A stretch of 64,000 nucleotides of DNA from Siphonodentalium dalli. Its lineage: Eukaryota; Mollusca; Scaphopoda; Gadilida; Siphonodentaliidae. Position 1 is the stretch's first letter. Every line of letters starts with the position of its first letter. The notes below the pieces were generated by a model that was not told the origin of the DNA, searched no databases, and worked only from the letters and a program-made list of their open reading frames with translations. Positions 24,456 to 37,257 of the stretch are shown here, piece by piece. The stretch covers positions 157,627,152-157,691,151 of the forward strand of contig CP136066.1 in NCBI GenBank assembly GCA_032622095.1, read 5' to 3'. Both the position numbers and the translations under genes were made by a program.

Positions 24456-24905
24456 TAAAAGCTCGGACAAAAGCACACATGTTGAGAAAATTTTCTAAGT
24501 AAAAAAAGGGGGATAACTCCACCAAAAAAGGTCTGACAGACGTCATAATCGCAGGTGCACAGGTTCCCATGGTGGTTGATGTCTGCGCCAAGTTTCAATG
24601 AAATTGATCAAAAATGACTGAGAAAAACTCCGGACAAATTTGTGTCCACGGACGGACGACGGACAAGCTGACTCCAGTATACCCCCCCTAACTTCGTTAT
24701 GGGGGGGTATACTGGAGTCAGCTTGTATAACTAAAACATTGTTAATTTGAGACTATAGATACTTCCCAGAAGATGAGGCCTGAGCAGAATGAGATCCCAC
24801 AGATGGTGAATTTGATGATGCTAGCCCGCTACATGTATGCAGGGTAGAATAACAAAATTCACCCTCTGGGTACCTCATTCTGTAAATGTCAGACACACTA
24901 TTTCC
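24456..24905 (+). repeat. Dispersed repeat F then MITE C end
   Basis: F copy at 24456-24735 ends in a palindrome (ctccagtatacccccc ... ggggggtatactggag). A right-hand MITE C piece follows at 24771-24905. Confidence 0.6.
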
Positions 24906-25015
24906 CGGCTTGCAGACATTCATTGTGGGTCACTTAAACAGGCCTTAAAATCCATAAAATTTTGCAAGAATCAAAATATAGCATTTCTACAGCGCTTTTA
25001 CGAGAATTAAATATA

Positions 25016-25215
25016 CAGTAATGCCCTAAATAATCGACTCCTTAACCACAGCAGAATTATGGGTAATTTTTTAGGATTTAGTCGGAAATATGGCTTGTTG
25101 CCATTCTCGGTGAGAGCTTTCCGATGAATGGCAACAAGCCATATTTCCGACTAAATCCTGAAAAATTACCCATAATTCTGCTGTGGTTAAGGAGTCAATT
25201 ATTTAGGGCATTACT
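25016..25215. mobile_element. Palindromic MITE A
   Basis: TA-flanked left end at 25014-25015; ~90-bp arms. The right end is decayed (gggcattactttaaa). Confidence 0.75.
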
Positions 25216-25474
25216 TTAAAACTAAGAATCGTGACTGATTCTTGTCAGATTTTAAGCCCGGCTTCAGGATATGACTTGAATCTCACCAGTTTGTTGTACT
25301 CTCTGTGAAGGGCCCTGTATTGTGAACAGTCCTCAGTTGTAGGCTCGAATGCTGAAATACAGAAAATAATGAAATGGGATAATTTTAAAGCGACATACTG
25401 ATGTATTCAGAGCTTAACCAGGCACCACTACCGGTAGTTGTGTGATTGTGCCCATAACACCACTGATTAAGTTA

Positions 25475-25720
25475 TTAACCCTTTCATGACTGGAACTTCC
25501 TCAAATATTGCGAAAAGCTCTGTGCCAATGCATCCTCTTATACATGTATATATGCGAGTTGCACATAGGGCGCCTCACATATATAAGAGAATGCATTGGC
25601 CTAACAATATTTACATTGATCTTGTTAGCCAGGGCATTCTCTTATATATGCAAGGCTCCATATGGGAGACTCGCATATATAACAGAATGCACTGGCGCAG
25701 GGTCTTCATGAAAGGGTTGT
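25475..25720. mobile_element. MITE B with two hairpin modules
   Basis: TTAA at 25475-25478; the right flank has decayed to TTGT. Two hairpin modules at 25521-25601 and 25629-25698. Confidence 0.7.
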
Positions 25721-26848
25721 CTCCAGTTATAATTTAATTTTCATGATAATTACCATGTTTTTTACATGGTTCATAAAGTAAATGAGTGTATTTTATACTC
25801 ATCCATGACTCAAATTCTTTCATTTGTTGCATATATTATGTTGAGTATGAAATGAGATGGTCCCATATACATGTATGGCTGGATTTAGTGTACAGTACCC
25901 CTTTCATACAGCATAAACTGCTTTCTGCAAAATAAATCATTTGTATACTATATACATGTAGCGCTGTGTTTAAGCCCATGGGGTGCCAGTTTTTAATTTC
26001 CAAAAAATTATTAGTGACGGCTCATTTATGGATGAAATGATTTATTAATAAATATATATATAATGTATTTCATTACTAGTATAAGTAACAATTGATATCA
26101 GTTATATCGGTGGTCATCGCAATGCCATTCTCACGTCATTCTATTCATCTATGATATCGCTGGTGGACAAGAAAATGGTAAGACTAACCCGTAAGTACAG
26201 AGGCTGTCTCTGTACTTACGGGTTAGTCTTACCATTTTCTAATGTCTGAAAATTTGGGGTGGGTCCAAACGGGGATACAGCCCTCGAAAAAATATTATTC
26301 AAAAAGTTGGGAGTGAGCATAATAGCGGGCATGAGATAAACGTTATGTAGGTTTTAGCTAGCTCACACAAAATCTAAAATTAATGCATGACTTTTTAGGG
26401 CATTATCAATATTTTTCACCCCACAAGTCAATATTTCCCATCATTAAAATTAGGGAAGGTGCCAGTATGCAAGTTTTTATCCAGTCACATTCTAATGACA
26501 ATATAAGTTTTATAGGAAAGCATCCAAGATTCATGTTCTGTTCAGAGAAGCACTGGGAATTAATTTTCAATAAATGGAGTAAAAGTCCCTGTGAGTAGTA
26601 TATAATATAACAATAGACAGTGACAGGGCACATTATTGAAGATATTGAAAATATTAATGCAGCCAATTCACTTTTTGTGATACACATAATATATGCCAGG
26701 GCAGGGGATGCTCGTTTCAGGTCCTACTAGACCTACCCCTGTCTTGGAGTCCGGCAGTGGAAACTTCACTAATGATGTCCAGAGCAGTCTACCCCGTGGC
26801 AGTTTACAAATGTAATGAATACTCAAGGTTCATGGTATTACCTATTAA
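25721..26848. other. Intergenic with a perfect 33-bp hairpin (26170-26240)
   Basis: The hairpin has identical 33-bp arms and a 5-nt loop (gctgt). The rest is AT-rich; the 71-codon frame at 26383-26598 is not recognised and I do not call it. Confidence 0.5.
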
Positions 26849-27981
26849 CCCTTTGAACCCCAGCAGCCGGAATACCGGCCGCTGCGTGAACCTCCATATA
26901 CCCTGAACGCTGAACCGGCCATTATAATGACCGCCACGTGTTTATAGTTTATAGCTATGCGATTCAATAACAAATCGAAGTCTAAACTCTAGTTATATAT
27001 ATCAAATATAAAAAGCCTGTTCAAATTATATTTATATGGTGAAGGGCCTCGATCGCATATCAAGTTGATTTCTTCGCGCATGCGCAGAGCAGCGATATGC
27101 GAAATAAATGGTTTATAGCGTACTTATGCACGACATACCCACTAATATATGTTTAAATGGCCCCATAGACATCAGCGGTGGTCAGGGTGTGTATATGGAA
27201 TGTCTACCCGCTATAGTATCGGGTAGGAATATATGCGCATGCGCAGAACATAGGTTGTAAATGACAAAAACATGCATTTTAAGCGAAATGTGGTGTTATA
27301 TATAGGACATATAGCTGCATCATAATTGCAGTTTCTTGCTAATGCCGGGTAGTTGTCTGGTAACCGTTACTAAGGAGAGATTGGGTGGCAAAGTGTCCTT
27401 ATATTTTAATGATCATAGAATGGTCCTTGCATAACATACATATGTATGCACAGTTTTAAACAGGTGCCACCATTGAACATATACAGCATTATGCGACTAG
27501 ATATTGTATAAATTAAGGGAACACTACCACTTAATGGTTAGTGCAGTGGTGTCATCTGTTCATTTGTGGTACTTGATTAGCAACCGTTGCTATCTTAAAT
27601 AATTAATTTCATTCGATCTCTCTTAAATTCTTGTCGGATATATCTCAAATTTCACATTAGGGTATTATCGTCATCAAAAACGCAATCACTGGCATTGAGT
27701 TATGACATACCGGGTACCATGCTATAATTGCCTTTTCCAGTCAATTCGGGGTAGTTGCCTAGCAACCGTTACCAAGACGCTGCCGTGTGGCAAAGTCTTT
27801 CGATTTTATAATGTTCAGTGATCAATGGGGGGGGGGGGGGGGGCTGTAAAGTTTCATACATGTGTCACAAATTAAACATAACCAACACCATCCAACAAGA
27901 CACTATAAAATTTAAAGGAAAATCCCACGAGGAGCCCAGGGTCAGGGTGTCGGTCGTGGTAGGGCGTCAGGGTTCAAAGGG
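26849..27981. mobile_element. TTAA-flanked element, 1.13 kb (piggyBac-like)
   Basis: TTAA at 26845-26848 and 27982-27985. Inverted ends CCCTTTGAACCC. The interior is non-coding, with a 17-bp G run near 27826-27842 and repeated gcatgcgcag words. A gttgcctagcaac palindrome at 27754-27766 has diverged relatives near 27350 and 27575. Confidence 0.65.
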
Positions 27982-28807
27982 TTAAAGCAATAGAATATTA
28001 CCGCCCTTTGTATATAATTGTTTTTGTTCTAGTGTGCCCGCATCAGTTGTGAGCAATATGTGTAGATATGAGTAGACCAGTAGATAGATAAATTAGAAAA
28101 TCAGAGCAACCCACATACTCAACATGTAGTAAATTATTTAAAAAAACATAATTTCATATTTATTATTATAGATTTATAGATGTACCATGTATGCCAGTAC
28201 TGGAGTTGTAGTTCCCGATAATAGCATCACAAACATTGTTATATAATTATGTACATAATTGTACATGGACTTGTATGCATGTACAGGGGTCCTGGAGTTC
28301 ATGATAATATCCACCACAATCACGTCTAACATGTACTTTGCATGTAAATCATGAATAAATGCTCGCTCTGTTAATGTCACAGATATGCATGCTCGCTTCA
28401 CAGATCTCATCTACAGACCTCAAACAGTGAATTCCACACACAGTCGTGGTGCCGTTATTCTGTATATACCGGTATGACAAATGGAGTACGGTTGTTGTTT
28501 GATACATACCGTACTCCACATGACAATAGTGGACAAAATGCTCTTCATATGAATTAGCTTACACCATAGAGTTCACTTACAAAGTGCAAACATTGCAACT
28601 ACCACAGCCAAGTAACTTTATAACCCTGTGGTGACTCTAGTAGCATTCTTTAATACGTCCGCGTCCGATCGGACAGCATACTGCACACCCATGACAACAT
28701 ACCTGGACAAATGTTGTAATGGGGGAAGTCGGCATTTTACATTTGGATTTTGGATCTTTATTCAGTGATCTCGAATGAGACTTCTCAGACTGACAAACTT
28801 GGTATCT
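27982..28807. other. Intergenic, nothing recognised
   Basis: AT-rich. A short inverted pair (gagtacggttgttg... / taccgtactcc) lies at about 28482-28518. No convincing exon. Confidence 0.3.
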
Positions 28808-29255
28808 GACCGAGTTAGTCATGTTCCGATAATCGGAATCGGCCGATAATAGCCCATCAGATATTAATCGTACCTCACAGTTGAACATCGGCTTTTACCG
28901 ATTGTCAAAACAAACAAAAACATTCTAGTATCTAAGCGTTATATGCATGCTTTAATAAACGTACACAATACAACCGTAGTATTGAATGTAAAACGCAGTT
29001 GTAACAACCTAAAAAGAAGTTATTGGCATCGACCAAACAGTCTGGTATGATTATATATAAGCATGACAATTTACACCTGTGCGATATATCCCATGTAATA
29101 TGAAGTTATTGGTTCAATCCCATGGATATGACCTCATTAAAATGCACATGTAGTTTCCAATTGAGCATGTGCCATGCTGTGACGTCACATGCTATGTCAA
29201 TCATTTGAAGCACGGACTGAATGAATTAGTACAGTCGCGATCAGAACTGTCTTCA

Positions 29256-30407
29256 ACTAGAGGTGTGACTGTCCCAATGGGACTACGGATACCCCCCTGT
29301 TTTTTAAATACTAAGATGTTTCAGATGTCAGTAAACATTTAGTTAAAATAATAAAATAACAGCCCCATTGCAGGTGTACAGCCATAACCCTAATCTTAAA
29401 CTTATTGACCAAAAAATGTAGGAATAAAAGCTTGGACAAAATTATGCATGTTGCGAAAAAAAATCTAAGTCGAAAAAGGAGAATAACTCCACACAAAATT
29501 GTCGGACAGACGTAATAATCGCAGGTGCACAGGTTCCCATGGTACTAAATATCAGTGCCAAGATTAAAAGGCAAAAGGCACGCCACAATGAAGAGCTATT
29601 CCCCAATGTAGTGGAGGCAGTAAAATATGTGAAGAACCATATCAGCGATGACGAACAGATACAACATAAAATGAACAGATTGAGATCCGGACACTCCAGC
29701 TTGAAGGGACACATCGGGAAATTCATAAAGGATACCATCACAAGCTGTGTATGCGGTGACAAGGAAACGGTCTGCCATTTCATTCTGGAATGTCCATTGT
29801 ATGCTGTCGAAAGGGAAGAAATGATAAATGAGATCGAGATGGGGTTCGTTCAGACTGAAGTAGAGGTTGATAAAAGAATGATTAATGCCAGATCACTGAT
29901 TGGAGATAGCTCTTATTTAAATATAACTATGCAGCAAATTATACAGAAGGCAGTTCTAGGCTTCCTTTCGGTTACATTGAAAAGAATTTGAAAATCCGAC
30001 CTTTCCGTTATGAAGTAGAGAGTATCAGAAATTGCAGTGTTAATACCTGAGTGAACACAGTACATGGGTTCTTATTCAACGAATAGTGAATAGCGGAAGT
30101 CAACAACAACAACATTAAAAAACATTGACCGAAAAATGTAGGAATAAAAGCTCGGACAAAATTATGCATGTTGCACAAAAATTTCTAAGTCGAAAAAGGG
30201 GGATAACTCCACCAAAAAAGATCCGACAGATGTCATAATCGCAGGTGCACAGGTTCCCATGGTGGTTGATGTCTGTGCCAAGTTTCAAGGAAATTGATAA
30301 AAAAACGACTGAGAAAAACTCCGGACAAATTTGTGTCCACGGACGGACGACGGACGGACAAGCTGACTCCAGTATACCCCCCCTAACTTCGTTGCGGGGG
30401 GTATAAT
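29256..30407 (+). repeat. Dispersed repeat F split by a LINE
   Basis: Starts ctagaggtgtgactgtccc and ends cttcgttgcggggggtata. The left part (to 29569) and right part (from 30114) are collinear with the uninterrupted copy at 17172-17665 and with the 3' part seen at 1-127. Confidence 0.75.
29570..30113 (+). mobile_element. 5'-truncated LINE, 544 bp, with target duplication
   Basis: Inserted in repeat F. Duplication attaaaa at 29563-29569 and 30114-30120; the 3' end is a caacaacaacaac tail. The open frame runs to a stop at 29989-29991. It encodes the C-terminal region of a non-LTR reverse transcriptase with a zinc-knuckle-like CVCGDKETVCHFILEC motif. The RT catalytic part is missing, as expected from 5' truncation. 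About 120 nt of 3' UTR follow. The frame is intact, which suggests a recent event. Confidence 0.8.
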
Positions 30408-30705
30408 AATGACCAACGTGAGGAGGGGCATAATTAGCTTTTTCGTCTATAAGGGACAATATGGTGAGGTAGTCCCAAATTGCACATGTTTTTGTCGCTC
30501 CGCGAGTCGCCATTGTTATTATAAATGTTGCTCTCATTACAAGGTACGGCGTACGCTATGAAATATGCTTAGCTCCACATTGAACTCAGAGGCGGTCTAG
30601 CAAAAAAAATAATTGAGTAGGCGGAACTATAAAAGCTTCCCAGTTATTAAAAGACAAAAGGTGTGACCAATGGGAATTTGGGAAATCTCAGAAAAATATG
30701 ACACC

Positions 30706-30856
30706 AATTATTTATGGGAGGCCCCTTTTCACATATATTATTTATATACGCTTAAGCGCAAATAGATCATATTTGCGCTTAAGCAAATGATTTGCAAATG
30801 ATTTGCGCTTAAGCACAAATAAATAATAAATGTGAAAAGGGCCTCCCATAATTATT
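30706..30856. mobile_element. 151-bp palindromic MITE
   Basis: Arms aattatttatgggaggcccc and inverse, with ttcacatatattattta inward. The centre repeats gcgcttaagc, itself nearly palindromic, three times. No clear target duplication. Confidence 0.6.
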
Positions 30857-31262
30857 AATATTATCCATCATTCTAAATTTAGTTAATAATCATCGCATTC
30901 CATACATTGTCACAACTAACAAGTATTCAATCATTATCAAGACCTTTATACTGTGTGCAAGTGTTCCCCTTATGGTGATAACATCACTCTGATTCGACAC
31001 CTTTGATCTCTTTGTCAAAACAACTACCGGCATACATCAAAGGCAGCGCACAACTGACGTCGGCAGAAATACTATAATATATATATTTATATGTATTTGG
31101 CTTTTAAACTATACCAGGATATGGAGTGCAATGGGTGTATATAGGTCCATTATGGGAACAAACGCACAAAATATATAAACATCGGAATCGGAAGATTTGC
31201 CTCCAGTTATCGGAAATCGGTCCGATGGGATTATTCATTATTAGAACATCACTAGATCGAGT

Positions 31263-33537
31263 TCTGATATTTGTCAGAATACTCTGGATAGACCTAGGTT
31301 GCAATCTCCGGTCCGCTTCGGCGCTAGCACGAGAGACCAGTGGCAGTACGCTACCTCTCGGCTACCGACTTCCACGTTAAAGATCCCTACATTTGCGAAG
31401 TCACGGATTCGGCAAAAAAAAAGACTGAATAAATTGGGTGGTGGATCTACTCGATCTCAATGAAAACTATAGGCTACAGATACTGAGATACATAGATACT
31501 AACTTACTAAGTCTCAAGTCAAGTCACTCAAGATAGCTCGAAATTAGATGATACGGTCGTCGAAAATAATCGATCGAAATGCAAAAATTTGAAGCTAAAT
31601 TAACTGCTTATTCAACTTACTTAAACAATGGGCTTCCATGAAAGTGATCACTGGTATTTGGAAGAATGGATTTCCAAGAAAACAAAGTAAATCGTCATAA
31701 ACCACTTCATTCTTTTTGGACGACATGGTTGCAAGTACAAACAAAATTTTGTCAACACGATCACGTGGTCAAATTAATAGATTTCGACTTGTCGGAACTT
31801 ATTTTTTAATCACCGCAATATAAAATCTTTTGATTATTCGGACAAATTTTATTTTCGGACTAAAATCAATTAACACGCTCACCCAGCGTCAAAATGTAAC
31901 CATCGTGTTAACTGTGTTTCTTTTATTTTGTAGATATCACACATACAGTGATATCCCATAAACAGAGAACAGAGCGATTTAGCACTAAACGTTGATTGAC
32001 TCCAAAAAAAAGAATTAATATGACAGGCGTGTGGCCATCACGGTTAATTGATCGATTGGTGCTGGGCTCGCGTGTAAAATTCATAAGCAATACAGGGGGG
32101 GGGGGGGGGGCGTGCAAAAATTTACACACACAGGGCCCAAAGAAAAATTTACAGCCCTTTTACAGCTACCCACCCACCCTTTTTGTGCAAAAAAAATATT
32201 TTTTTCCGCCTGATTTTTTTGGACCCACCCCCTAAAATAAGAACAAAATCATTTTAAATCTATTCAAGACCAAATCAAACAGAATCAAAGGTAAGTTTTA
32301 AATTGGTCCGTTTCTGGCAGATTCCAAGTGTTCAAACAATTGAAAAACTATCAACGGTTATGATGTTGTTTTCGACATTGAAAAATACATTTTGAAATAA
32401 AAAGTGTTTTATTCTACAGTATGCACATATATTGTAAGGTAAATATTTATAGTGCCAATATATAAGCCAACATTGTGTTTAATTTTTACATAAATAATCC
32501 AGTTACTAATTAATGACTTCTTCACTGTTGTTCCCAAAAAGGTGCCACCAACCATCATATCAGAACACCTTATAGCCATACCTGCAATGACAGTTATATA
32601 GTATATAAGTATCACTCTTTGGAGCCAAATAAACAGGCTGGCATGTTTACTTTTTAATTGAGGTATTTTGTTAGCCAGCACTCTGCAGCACTAGTATTAT
32701 TTGGTCATTAGACATGCCAGAGTGAAAATGCCAGCACTATCAGGCACTATTCAATATTAATTTGAGGTGAAATGCAAACCAGCACTCCTATTCAGTCATC
32801 ACTTTTATTTGGCACAGAGAGTGCTTTATCTTATACCTACATATGTTCGTAAGTGTTGGTTAAGGTCATAATCTATGTTAGAACACATTTATTAGTGAAA
32901 ACAACTTAAAACAATGTCCATAATGTGGGTTGAAAAAAATTTGCACAAACAATTTTTTTCAGGCCTCTGAGATGCACCCACCCCGCCCGGTATAGGTATG
33001 TTTTTGGAAGATCTCCCCTGTATTACTTATATCTTATACCTACCCTGTTCCTAAGTGTCTGTAAAGGCCATAACCTGCCTTAGAACACAATTATTATTAA
33101 TGAATATATTTGAAAACAACTTAAAACAAGGGAAAAAATGTGAATAGAAAACAATTTGCACAAACTCATTTATTCGGCCCTCTTCGGACCCACCCACCCG
33201 GCCCTGTATGATAAAACTTTTGTGCCCCCCCCCCCCCCCTCAGCAATACGAAATTATATACGGAAATAATATTCAGAGCATTGATCACGCCACCAATGGT
33301 CGATTCGTGATGCTTATGCTTGGTAATATTGGAATGCACTCAATGCATATACAAAGTTCGACCGATACATATAGGCATTGGGCCTACCATGTAGGCCTAT
33401 ATATATATGATCATATATAAATTATAGATCGGATTATCTAGAACCCCCGATCGCGATGAAGACGCGTCCCATGCATGCAAATCAGATAGCATGAATGTCG
33501 GCCAACGTTGTCATAACGTGGCACGGTTTGCATCAGC
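31263..33537. other. Intergenic stretch with a tRNA-like box
   Basis: No gene seen. On the minus strand at about 31290-31372 the motif tagccgagaggtagcg resembles a pol III A box, so a SINE fragment is possible, but no good B box is visible. Homopolymer G/C runs at 32095-32110 and 33226-33239. Two related blocks near 32150-32230 and 32930-33200 share gcacaaa...cggacccaccca wording. Otherwise AT-rich. Confidence 0.3.
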
Positions 33538-36355
33538 TTCTTCTTCTTCCAATAAAATGCAACTCCCTGCAGAAGGCTTCTGTAGGAATATTATCGCATT
33601 TGTGCGCACAGGCGGATGGGGATGTCGTTAAAATCCAATATTGGTGAATTTAAAATAAGGATTGTGTATATTACAAGTAAAATCATCTTGAGTGGAGTTT
33701 TAAAAAATCTGTTCTGTCATCCTCAGTAGCCTGTTTTGAGCATCTCCTTCTGAAAGTCTTCCAGGGAGGTGCAAGCCACTGCCTCTTCAGAAAGGGCGTT
33801 CCACATCCGTATGACCGACGGAAAGAAGGAGTATTTATATGCATCTACTCGCACATGATGCTGAGTGTAGCGCTGGTTATGGCCTCGTGATCTGGCGTTG
33901 GTTTTGCTCTTCACGAGTGGAGTAGCTTGATTTGTGACGACCAGTCCTTTGATACACTTCACTTGAAGAACATAGACAAGGTGGCATCTTTTCGTCTTTC
34001 TTCAAGTGATTTCCATCCAAGGTTTTTCACCATCGTTCTTGGGCTGCTCCTCCATTGGTAGTTGTTCTGGGCCATTCTGGCTGCTCTCAGTTAAACTTTC
34101 TCCAGTTTCTCGATGTTTTACGCTGTGTGTGGGTTCCATACAGTCGATGAGTACTCTACTATTGGACACACCATGGCATTGTAACACTGCTCCTTGATGC
34201 TAGGGCTGCAGTTGTTTAGGTTTCTTCAAATAAAGGCTGTTGTAGAATTTGCCTTTTTACAGATCTTAGAAACATGGTCTATTGGTCATTCCAACTAACA
34301 TCCTCCTTGATGTTGACACCGAGATACCTTGCAGAGTTCACACATCGTAGTGGTTTCCCATGAATGGTGTACTGGGTTTCCAAGACATTTTGTTTCCTTT
34401 TGTTTGTTATACGTATGATCTCGAATTTGTCCGCATTGAATTCCATTTGCCACTTCTTTTCCCAAAGTTGAAGGTTGTCAAGGTCTTCCTTGAGCAGTTT
34501 AGCGTCTTTTTTTATTTTACTGTCCTGTACAGCAAGAAGTCATCTGCAAACAAGCGGGGTGTAGCTGTCACATATTTGGGAAGGTCGTTGATGTAGATAA
34601 GGAACAGTAACGGTCCCATAACTTTTCATTGTGGTACTCCCGATGTTACAGATGTTGCTTCGGAGAGATGACCTTCTAAGATGACTCTCTGGGTTCTGTT
34701 TGAGAGAAAATCCTTTATCCATTCCAAGATGTTGTCATTTATGCCATGTCCTGCGCACTTTTGTAGTAACCTCTGATGTACCGACCTTGTCGAATGCCTT
34801 GGAGAAGTCGAGTAGTGCCGCGTCGATCTGTTCGCCTTTAAATAGTCCTCTTGCTAGGTCATCTACCGTCAAGAGAAGTTGAGTTTCGCATGATCTGTTC
34901 TTTCTGAAGCCATGTTGAAAGTCTGTTAACTGGTCGTTTGATTCCAGATAACTGATCAGATGGTGGTGAATTATATGTTCTAGAAGTTTGCTGCAGATTG
35001 ATGTTAAAGATACTGGACGGTAGTTTGATGCAGATGTTTTATCTCCTTTCTTGTACAATGGGGTGATATATGCCTCTTTCCAGTCAGTTGGTATTTTCCC
35101 TTGGTTGATTGAGGATTGAAAGAGTTTTGTCAGCATTGGTGTAATTTCGGAAGCGACTGTTTTCAGTAGTCGTCCAGGAATACCGTCAGGTCCAGTGACC
35201 TTATGTATGTTGATGTTATTTAGGAATTTAAGTACTCCATTTTCGGTGACGATTATTTCGTCCACTTTATTCACCGGGATGGGCTCAGCGGGTATATTTG
35301 TGGTGTCTTCTGTGGTGTCTTCTGATGAAAATTGCTGATTGAGTATCTCTGCCTTTGTGTTGGCGTCGCTGTATATAATTCTTCTTCTCTTCAGTGGTGA
35401 CACTCCAGAACTATCATTCCGTTTACTCTTGATGTAAGTCCATAGTCTCTTTGATGTTCTCCTCCCATCGTTTTCAGTCACTAGATCCATGATGTATTTG
35501 GACTTGGTTGCCTTGCATTGTTTGCGACTTTGATTTTTCAGTTGTTTGAAGCGTTCCCAGTCATGTTTATTCCATGTTTTTTTGGCTTTATTGTAAGCCC
35601 GATGTTTCTTTCTTGACAAGCGCTTGATTTCTCCATTAATCCATGGTTGATGGAATCTGGTGGTGCTCATTTTGGATGGTACTAGCTGGAGAAGTTGAAT
35701 GCAGATGTCCTTGAAAGCCGACCAGAGTGTTTCAATATCGTCTTTCACTGAGTAGTTGGATCTGAAATGTTCTGTCTGGATCCTTGCTGCTAGAGATAAC
35801 TCAGTCATGTATGCCTTGGACCAGAGATATATCTTCCTTCTGGTTGGTGCCTTGTATTGTGCTGTGATGTTTGATGTCACAAAGACAATGTCATGATCAC
35901 CTAATCCCGGAGCTGGTTTACATAGGTTTATCAACGATGGTCTGTTGGTGAAGAAGGTGTCTATGATGTTATTGCCTCGTGTTGGGAATGTGACGATCTG
36001 TTTCATTCCACAGTCTTGCATAGTTTCGATGAAACCAGTGTTGATGACCTTCTGATATTGGTTTCCATCTACTGTTAGGTTTTCCCAGTTTATGTCGGGA
36101 AGGTTAGTGTCGCCTGCAATCCAGATGGTGGCATGCCTGTTTTGCTTGACTAACTTGGCTATGGCCTCACATAAGTGTTTACTGTACTCGGCGTTGTCGT
36201 CTGTCGGTCTGTAAATGGAAATAACCACAAGCTCCTGTTTGTTTTTGCAACATATTTGTACTGCTGCTAACTCAAGCATGTTGTTCGTCTCTGAGTTTTC
36301 TATCTGGATCTCATGGCATGGGATTGATGATTTAGTGGCAATGATTTGCATTTAT
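33538..36355 (-). pseudogene. Jockey-like LINE, 5'-truncated and frame-broken
   Basis: Minus strand. The long frame at 34735-36351 starts inside the apurinic endonuclease domain (IWIAGDTNLPDINW, GDHDIVFV). It then carries RT blocks: VTGPDGIPGRLLK, NYRPVSLTSICSKLLE, HGFRKNRS and LLDFSKAFDKV. A shift follows at about 34790. Further on come GVPQ, an in-frame TGA where glycine is expected, [13 protein letters not shown] and the catalytic box as FADD. The C-terminus is at 33723-33962 (HVRVDAYKYSFFPSVIRMWN). The 3' UTR ends in a gaagaag tail at 33538-33549. Missing endonuclease N-terminus, one stop and at least one shift make it inactive. Confidence 0.85.
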
Positions 36356-37193
36356 CCTGTGTACACTGCATGATTGTGTTTAGGGCCTGACCGCACATAT
36401 GATCACCGACAGAAGAAATACTAGTTCTGGTTAAAACACGGACTCGACAGCTAGATTGCAGTACTGAGTCTGAAGAATTAGGGGGGGGGGGGGGTTCCCA
36501 TTACCACTATGCAGCATGCGTTTATACGTCATTGTCAACACATCACAACATCTATTATCAAACTGATGTAGCCAATCAGGGGATGTCGGAATGCATGTAG
36601 GGTGGTAGCGGTGGATAGCTAAGTAGCGCTATGCATGTTGTGTGTATATATATATATAGGCCTACGTATTTGTCATATTGTCATACACTGCATGCATTCA
36701 ATGAAAAAGTTATTTATAGCGACACAGAACTAATGCTTGTTGGAGGTAATGGATAGCACTGCGACAGCTTCGAGTCTGTGTTTTAACCAGCTAGCTACTG
36801 AAGAAATACCTTTTATGACATTAAAATATACGCATCACAAAGGAGTGGGTGTGAGTTTTTCACTTAAATATATAACTATTTCAACGCCCCGGCCATTTAT
36901 CTTATTCTCTTATTTCTCTCTGAAATATTTCACTGTTCCACGTCCCTGACAATACTTTATTAAAAAAAAATACAAAAAAATGGAAATATGTTGACGCTGG
37001 GGGAGCTTGCATAATATCGGGTCGAAATTCATGGTCCGAATTTTGTATTATGGTGCCGACAGCAAACCGGTGTTTAAAAAACAAAATTCCAATTATTATA
37101 AAAAATTTGTTCCGTTATATTCACACGTTTTCGAGCTATTTCACAATTTTCAGCATAGTTCGCATTTTAGAGTTGTTTTTTTTTAACGGTCGT
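36356..37193 (+). promoter_or_regulatory. Upstream region of RTRAF
   Basis: Non-coding stretch between the LINE and the RTRAF start. It holds a G-run (36481-36494), a tatatatata run near 36647 and AT-rich sequence. The promoter should lie in its distal half, but no TATA box or CpG island can be assigned with confidence. The 5' UTR is undefined. Confidence 0.3.
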
Positions 37194-37196
37194 ATG

Positions 37197-37257
37197 ATGT
37201 TCAAGAGGAAATTGATAAGTCTAGATTTCCAACATCCCGAGGCTTTCAATATAAAAG
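37197..37257 (+). CDS. RTRAF: RTRAF exon 1
   Basis: 20 codons plus one nt (MFKRKLISLDFQHPEAFNIK, then G). Donor AAAG|gttata is weak, but the split Asp codon (G|AT) matches the human FNCKD junction. Phase 1. Confidence 0.9.

Larger units (their letters stand above)
28816..31254. mobile_element. hAT-like element, 2.4 kb, carrying nested insertions
   Basis: Ends TAGTCATGTTCCGATAATCG and the inverse of TAGTGATGTTCTAATAATG. Flanks gaccgagt (28808-28815) and gatcgagt (31255-31262) form an 8-bp duplication with one mismatch. Inside are repeat F (29256-30407), itself split by a LINE, and a palindromic MITE (30706-30856). A short minus-strand frame at 28637-28888 crosses the boundary and is not a transposase I recognise. 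Confidence 0.7.

Noticed and set aside
37194-37196. Upstream ATG as the RTRAF start
   Set aside because: Would add one Met; homologues start MF and the 37197 ATG has A at -3. The choice hardly matters, and scanning could use either.
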